From NCBI GenBank assembly GCA_006227875.1, contig SBFI01000468.1, positions 1-9,538 of the forward strand: a stretch of 9,538 nt of DNA. The letters run 5' to 3'. The translations under genes were made by a program, and so were the position numbers. This stretch comes from Acidobacteriota bacterium. Its GTDB lineage: Bacteria; Acidobacteriota; Thermoanaerobaculia; Multivoradales; JAHEKO01. Below are positions 7,258 through 9,538 of the stretch, in pieces. The notes below the pieces were generated by a model that saw nothing but the letters and a program-made list of their open reading frames with translations, was not told where the DNA came from and did not search any database. Within the stretch, counting starts at the first letter, position 1. Each line of letters starts with the position of its first letter.

Positions 7258-8114
7258 TCCGTCAGGTACCTCTTCAGAAATTCGACCGTACGGCCCCATG
7301 CAAGGTCCGCAGCTTTCTTGTCGTAGCGAGCCTCGTTGGTGTCATTGTTGAAAGCGTGGTTGGCGCCCTCGTACATGTGGAGCTCGAAGCTCTTGCCGTT
7401 GGCCTCGAGCGCAGCGACATATTCGTCGATGCCGGCGTTGATGCGTTTGTCGAGGCCCGCGTACTGGAGGCACAGTGGAGCGCTGATCTTCGGCACGTCC
7501 TCGACCGGCAGCTGACGACCGTAGTACGGCACTCCGGCGGCGAGCGGGGTGTCAGCAGCAGCCAGCCTGTTGACCATGCCGCCGCCCCAACAGAATCCGA
7601 TCGCACCGACCTTACCGGTGGACTCCTCATGCAGAGCGAGAAAAGGAACGGCGGCGGCCATGCGGGCAAGCGTCGCCTCGCGGTCGAGCTCGTAGATCAT
7701 TTCGCGCGCCCGGTCCTCGTCGCTCGGCGTGCCGCCAACGGGTGAAAGAGCATCAGGCGCCAGCGCAAGGAATCCCTCGAGCGCCATCCGGCGGGCGACG
7801 TCTTTGATGTGCGGGTTGAGACCCCGGTTTTCGTGGATGACGATGACGCCCGGGCGTTTCGCACCATCTTTCAACCGGGTCAAGTAGCCCGACATCACGA
7901 CTCCGTCGACCTTGTAGGTCACCGTCTCGCCGACCAACCGGTCGTCGTCCTCCGGCACGATCCCGGCGTCTGCGTAGGTGTTCTTCAGAATTGGCGCCAA
8001 TGCAGCAGCGGCAGCCGCACCACCTAAGAGCTTCGCCATTCGTTCCATGAAGACCCGCCGGCCCATCGTTCCGTGGGTGAACTCGTCAAAGAGATCGATG
8101 ATGCTTTGGTCCAT
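7254..8114 (-). CDS. Dienelactone hydrolase family protein with Tat-like leader
   Basis: This 286-aa alpha/beta hydrolase belongs to the dienelactone hydrolase (carboxymethylenebutenolidase-like) family. The family triad is visible: nucleophile Cys175 in GFCWGGG, Asp222 in YAGLDKR and His253 in GANHAFNND. A conserved HENRGL segment (94-99) carries the family Glu. The N-terminus (DEFTHGTMGRRVFMERMAKLLGG, given here only as residues 10-32) contains Arg19-Arg20-Val-Phe followed by an Ala-rich hydrophobic stretch to about residue 43 and an ADA|G site near residue 50. This resembles a twin-arginine signal, so export to the periplasm is plausible. Related YghX-like hydrolases share such an N-terminus, and whether they are really exported is uncertain. 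It is wedged in the kinase operon: 10 nt after the upstream gene, with its stop overlapping kinase A as ATGA. The substrate is unknown; family members cleave lactones or esters, and many annotated ones do not act on dienelactone. Confidence 0.93.
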   Translation of the reverse strand: MDQSIIDLFDEFTHGTMGRRVFMERMAKLLGGAAAAAALAPILKNTYADAGIVPEDDDRLVGETVTYKVDGVVMSGYLTRLKDGAKRPGVIVIHENRGLNPHIKDVARRMALEGFLALAPDALSPVGGTPSDEDRAREMIYELDREATLARMAAAVPFLALHEESTGKVGAIGFCWGGGMVNRLAAADTPLAAGVPYYGRQLPVEDVPKISAPLCLQYAGLDKRINAGIDEYVAALEANGKSFELHMYEGANHAFNNDTNEARYDKKAADLAWGRTVEFLKRYLTE

Positions 8115-8118
8115 AATT

Positions 8119-8126
8119 CCTTCCTC
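8119..8126 (-). promoter_or_regulatory. Shine-Dalgarno for the hydrolase gene
   Basis: The minus strand reads TGAGGAAGGAATTATG: the purine-rich GAGGAAGG overlaps the TGA stop of the upstream gene and ends 4 nt before the ATG at 8114. It fixes the hydrolase start and suggests coupling to translation of the upstream gene. Confidence 0.75.
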
Positions 8127-9538
8127 AGCGGATCAACCCGAGCCAATTGACCACGATTGACAGGTTCGGGGCGTCATGCTCGGTGCCGGTTTCCAGGGCG
8201 AGAACCCGTTCGCCGTCCTCGGACAGGGCCCAGAAGTAATAGCCGGATGGCTGGAGCCTCGTGTTGTAAAGGGGTCTCGCCGCTCCGATCAAGAGCCCGC
8301 CGTTCCGGGGCTCGATCCCTACCGTAGTGATCGTCCCGTCGGCGGCGTGATAGAGGATTTCCGACCCATTCCCGCTCCACCGCGGCGCGAGCCCTCGGTT
8401 GACGGAGACCTGCCACTTCCTGCCGCGTTCGGGAAACGCCGTGACATAGATCTCCGGGCCGCCGGACTCGTCGGACTGGTAGGCGAGCCAGCGGCCGTCC
8501 GGAGAAATCACCGGGAAGACCTCGATGAACTCGCTTTCGATGAAAGGATAGGCCTCCTCCTCGCCGGACAACGGTAGGATCCAGATGTCGTAGTTGGTCT
8601 CTCCACCGCCTTTGAAGAAAGCCAGGTTTTTTCCATCCGACGACACCGAGGTCGGATACATTTCGTCAGTGGAACTGAAAATGATCTGGCCCTCACCCGA
8701 GCCGCCGATTTCCTTTCTCACCAGGGCGAATTCTCCTCGGTGATCGCTGGTGTAATACAGGGCCTTTCCGTCGGGAGACGGGGTTACCCCGGATTCGTAG
8801 CCGGGATCGAATGTGAACCTCGTAAACAGGTCACGGCGGATGTCGATGACCCAGATATCACCGTTGCCGGCGCCGGTTTCCTCCTGTGAGACCGCTGCCA
8901 GCTCGCCACCGGGCATGATGTGCACCTCGTCGTAACTTCCCGGCTCGCCGAGCATGCCGAGCTCGTTGCCCTCCCGATCGCGCCACACGAGCCGGAAGCT
9001 GTCGTCCTGACCACTGCCAACCTGGTACGCCAACACACCGTTCTGCGAGGCCGAGAAAACTCCCACCACGGTGCCGGGAGCCAGGAGTGTCACGGCTTCG
9101 GCGATCGGGAAGGCGTCGCCCGAAAACTCGAGATTGTCGGCATCGAAGGGTCGTGCCATCAGCGTCTGGTCGCGGATGAACAGGATGTGCCCCGATGCGT
9201 ACTCGACACCGGTCGGGGCTCTGAAGAGAAGCCTGTCATCAGCGCCGTCGAGCGAACCGATCATGACGGCGTGGCCTTCGGTCGTTCCCGAGGCCGATCG
9301 GGCCATGTAGAAGAAGTGGCGACCGTCCGGGAGAAACCTCGGATGTCGGTGCGAGTTGTCATTGCGATCGGTATCGAACTCGGTGATCGGGGTCGATTCG
9401 CCGCCGGCTTCCCCCACTTTGTGCAACGGCGAGTTGTAGTTCGGCGCAAAGACGATGACTCCGTCCTGGCTCCAGGTACCTCCCTTGCCGTCGGTAGCAT
9501 CGCACAGGGTCAGGGGCGGTCCACCGCTCGCGTCAACC
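8125..9538 (-). CDS. Beta-propeller C-terminal part of a probable Ser/Thr kinase (5' end cut by window edge)
   Basis: The reading frame is open from the right edge (first whole codon at 9537) to TGA at 8127-8125, giving about 471 visible residues. It is all PD40/TolB-like propeller: KGGTWSQDGVIVFAPNYNSP, FLPDGRHFFYMAR, PSPDGKALYYTSD, ISPDGRWLAYQSDESG, RWSGNGSEILYH. The order matches kinase A blade by blade, including the SHRHPxFLPDG, EFSG and RKWQVSVN/RHWQVSTN segments and an NWL ending (VVNWLGLIR). By this homology the missing N-terminus is very probably a kinase domain plus membrane helix, but neither is in the window. A TTG at 9426 could be read as a start, but it falls mid-blade and is not the real one. 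The gene is first in the visible operon, 10 nt before the hydrolase. Confidence 0.9.
   Translation of the reverse strand, partial: VDASGGPPLTLCDATDGKGGTWSQDGVIVFAPNYNSPLHKVGEAGGESTPITEFDTDRNDNSHRHPRFLPDGRHFFYMARSASGTTEGHAVMIGSLDGADDRLLFRAPTGVEYASGHILFIRDQTLMARPFDADNLEFSGDAFPIAEAVTLLAPGTVVGVFSASQNGVLAYQVGSGQDDSFRLVWRDREGNELGMLGEPGSYDEVHIMPGGELAAVSQEETGAGNGDIWVIDIRRDLFTRFTFDPGYESGVTPSPDGKALYYTSDHRGEFALVRKEIGGSGEGQIIFSSTDEMYPTSVSSDGKNLAFFKGGGETNYDIWILPLSGEEEAYPFIESEFIEVFPVISPDGRWLAYQSDESGGPEIYVTAFPERGRKWQVSVNRGLAPRWSGNGSEILYHAADGTITTVGIEPRNGGLLIGAARPLYNTRLQPSGYYFWALSEDGERVLALETGTEHDAPNLSIVVNWLGLIR

Noticed and set aside
7258..7299. Upstream start for kinase A adding 14 residues
   Set aside because: It lies deeper inside the hydrolase gene and adds residues (starting MGPYGRISEE) not seen in paralogues. 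ATG 7257 gives the ATGA junction and an N-terminus that matches B and C.
8125..9426. Right-edge gene as a complete 433-aa protein starting at TTG 9426
   Set aside because: The frame is open to the edge, and upstream residues (KGGTWSQDGVIVFAP) continue a blade shared with kinase A. The start is therefore outside the window.
1..9538. CRISPR array, tRNA, rRNA, transposase, phage attachment site or plasmid origin
   Set aside because: The window is coding almost base for base on the minus strand. I saw no regularly spaced repeats, tRNA-like folds or transposase motifs; the only repeat-type structures are the palindromic element, the microrepeat and the paralogous kinase stretches.

Overview
The window is part of one dense, minus-strand gene cluster from a GC-rich bacterium (roughly 60-65% G+C by eye). 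It holds membrane-anchored Hanks-type Ser/Thr kinases of the architecture 'cytoplasmic kinase - single transmembrane helix - extracytoplasmic TolB/PD40-type beta-propeller'. Long tandem runs of this architecture, with near-invariant kinase motifs such as GAGGMGEVW, VHRDLKPANIK and GTAAYMSPEQA, are typical of Acidobacteriota and relatives (Thermoanaerobaculia-like lineages). That assignment is an inference from gene style; there is no rRNA or marker gene here.

Layout in the direction of transcription (right to left): (1) 9538-8125, the C-terminal propeller of a protein whose N-terminus lies beyond the right edge, probably another kinase; (2) 8114-7254, a dienelactone-hydrolase-family enzyme with a Tat-like leader; (3) 7257-4585, kinase-propeller A, 890 aa; (4) 4585-1910, kinase-propeller B, 891 aa; (5) 1913-1, kinase-propeller C, starting at GTG and running off the left edge (637 codons visible). 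No gene lies on the plus strand. The junctions are a 10-nt gap with a Shine-Dalgarno touching the upstream stop, an ATGA overlap, a TGATG overlap and a GTGA overlap. All five genes are therefore almost certainly one operon with translational coupling, continuing past both edges. The largest non-coding gap is 10 nt, and I see no promoter or terminator.

The kinase halves of A, B and C are nearly interchangeable, and B and C share long identical DNA stretches. The propellers are much more divergent, so the picture is one conserved output module paired with diversified sensors.

The most notable item is in kinase C. A 144-bp palindromic repeat-like element (1536-1679), with 17-bp terminal inverted repeats and internal hairpins, sits inside the kinase catalytic domain. 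It is exactly 48 codons long, so the frame is kept open. It lies in the loop between strands beta4 and beta5, the same place where kinase B carries a 6-bp tandem microrepeat. It looks like a mobile or dispersed palindrome domesticated as a protein insert, resembling in concept the Rickettsia palindromic elements.
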